Notes under the pieces: model-generated
Seen by the model: only the letters and a program-made list of their open reading frames with translations
Told to the model about the DNA's origin: nothing
The model's database searches: none
Program-made: the position numbers and the translations under genes
From: Chloroflexota bacterium
Lineage (GTDB): Bacteria; Chloroflexota; Limnocylindria; Limnocylindrales; CSP1-4
NCBI GenBank assembly: GCA_013696945.1
Contig: JACCXQ010000283.1
Coordinates: 1 to 5,519 of the forward strand
DNA length: 5,519 nucleotides
Direction of reading: 5' to 3'
In this document: piece by piece, positions 5,441-5,519 of the stretch
Layout: each line of letters opens with the position of its first letter
Numbering within the stretch: the stretch's first letter is position 1

Positions 5441-5519
5441 AGGTCGCCACGGAGACAGGTGACGGGAACAGGGGCCACGGGCGTCCAGCGCTCGCCACGG
5501 AGACAGGTGACGGGAACAG
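5394..5519 (+). repeat. Direct repeat with 48-50 bp period, running to window end
   Basis: A 28-base sequence beginning TCGCCACGGAGACAGG is present exactly at 5444-5471 and 5492-5519, separated by 20 bases. A diverged copy starts at 5394 (TCGCCAGAGAGACAAGCGAC...), 50 bases before the first exact copy. The intervening segments (5422-5443 and 5472-5491) share GGGC and ACGGG, so the whole 48-50 bp unit seems related rather than only the 28 bases. The second exact copy ends on the last base of the window, so neither the array length nor the right edge of the repeat can be seen. Confidence 0.75.

Noticed and set aside
4561..5478. Minus-strand open frame of 305 codons
   Set aside because: It is antisense to the HTH/nuclease-like gene, whose + strand segments show clear conserved motifs. 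The reverse translation is Arg/Ser-rich and unrecognisable.
5394..5519. CRISPR array
   Set aside because: Only two exact repeats are visible, the spacers are 20-22 bases and share sequence, the repeat lacks a clear palindrome, and no cas gene is present. Listed as a direct repeat instead.

Overview
The window is high-G+C bacterial DNA (roughly two thirds G+C by eye). All recognisable genes lie on the + strand. No 16S gene or other taxonomic marker is present. The gene mix (an MtnX-like HAD phosphatase, a PHP phosphoesterase, an LCP protein with extra N-terminal membrane helices, and a helix-turn-helix protein fused to a PD-(D/E)XK-like domain), together with possible leaderless starts behind TANNNT boxes, fits a Chloroflexota (Limnocylindria-like) or Actinomycetota genome. 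That placement is an inference from family recognition.

Layout. Positions 1-392 hold the C-terminal part of an HAD-superfamily phosphatase. Positions 460-1180 hold a PHP-domain phosphoesterase whose conserved motifs all survive but are spread over three reading frames. Positions 1218-2744 hold an intact LytR-CpsA-Psr (LCP) protein, followed 82 bases later by an intact secreted polysaccharide deacetylase (2827-3618). Positions 3726-4100 hold a small VOC/glyoxalase-fold protein with the best Shine-Dalgarno site in the window. Positions 4101-4609 carry no gene I can support, but contain a 9-bp perfect inverted repeat and a six-copy 11-bp tandem repeat. Positions 4610-5440 hold an XRE-type HTH plus PD-(D/E)XK-like protein broken by two frame changes. 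The last 126 bases carry a repeat with a 48-50 bp period that runs to the window end.

How the parts relate. The LCP protein and the deacetylase form a plausible cell-envelope pair: one would attach a glycopolymer to the wall, the other would de-N-acetylate a wall or surface polysaccharide. The remaining genes look like unrelated housekeeping or accessory functions. I see no complete novel multi-gene system. The most unusual signal is the HTH/PD-(D/E)XK gene with an iteron-like 11-bp array just upstream, followed by the terminal repeat. The two broken genes flank an intact block of about 2.9 kb, so either real decay or local sequence error must be considered.
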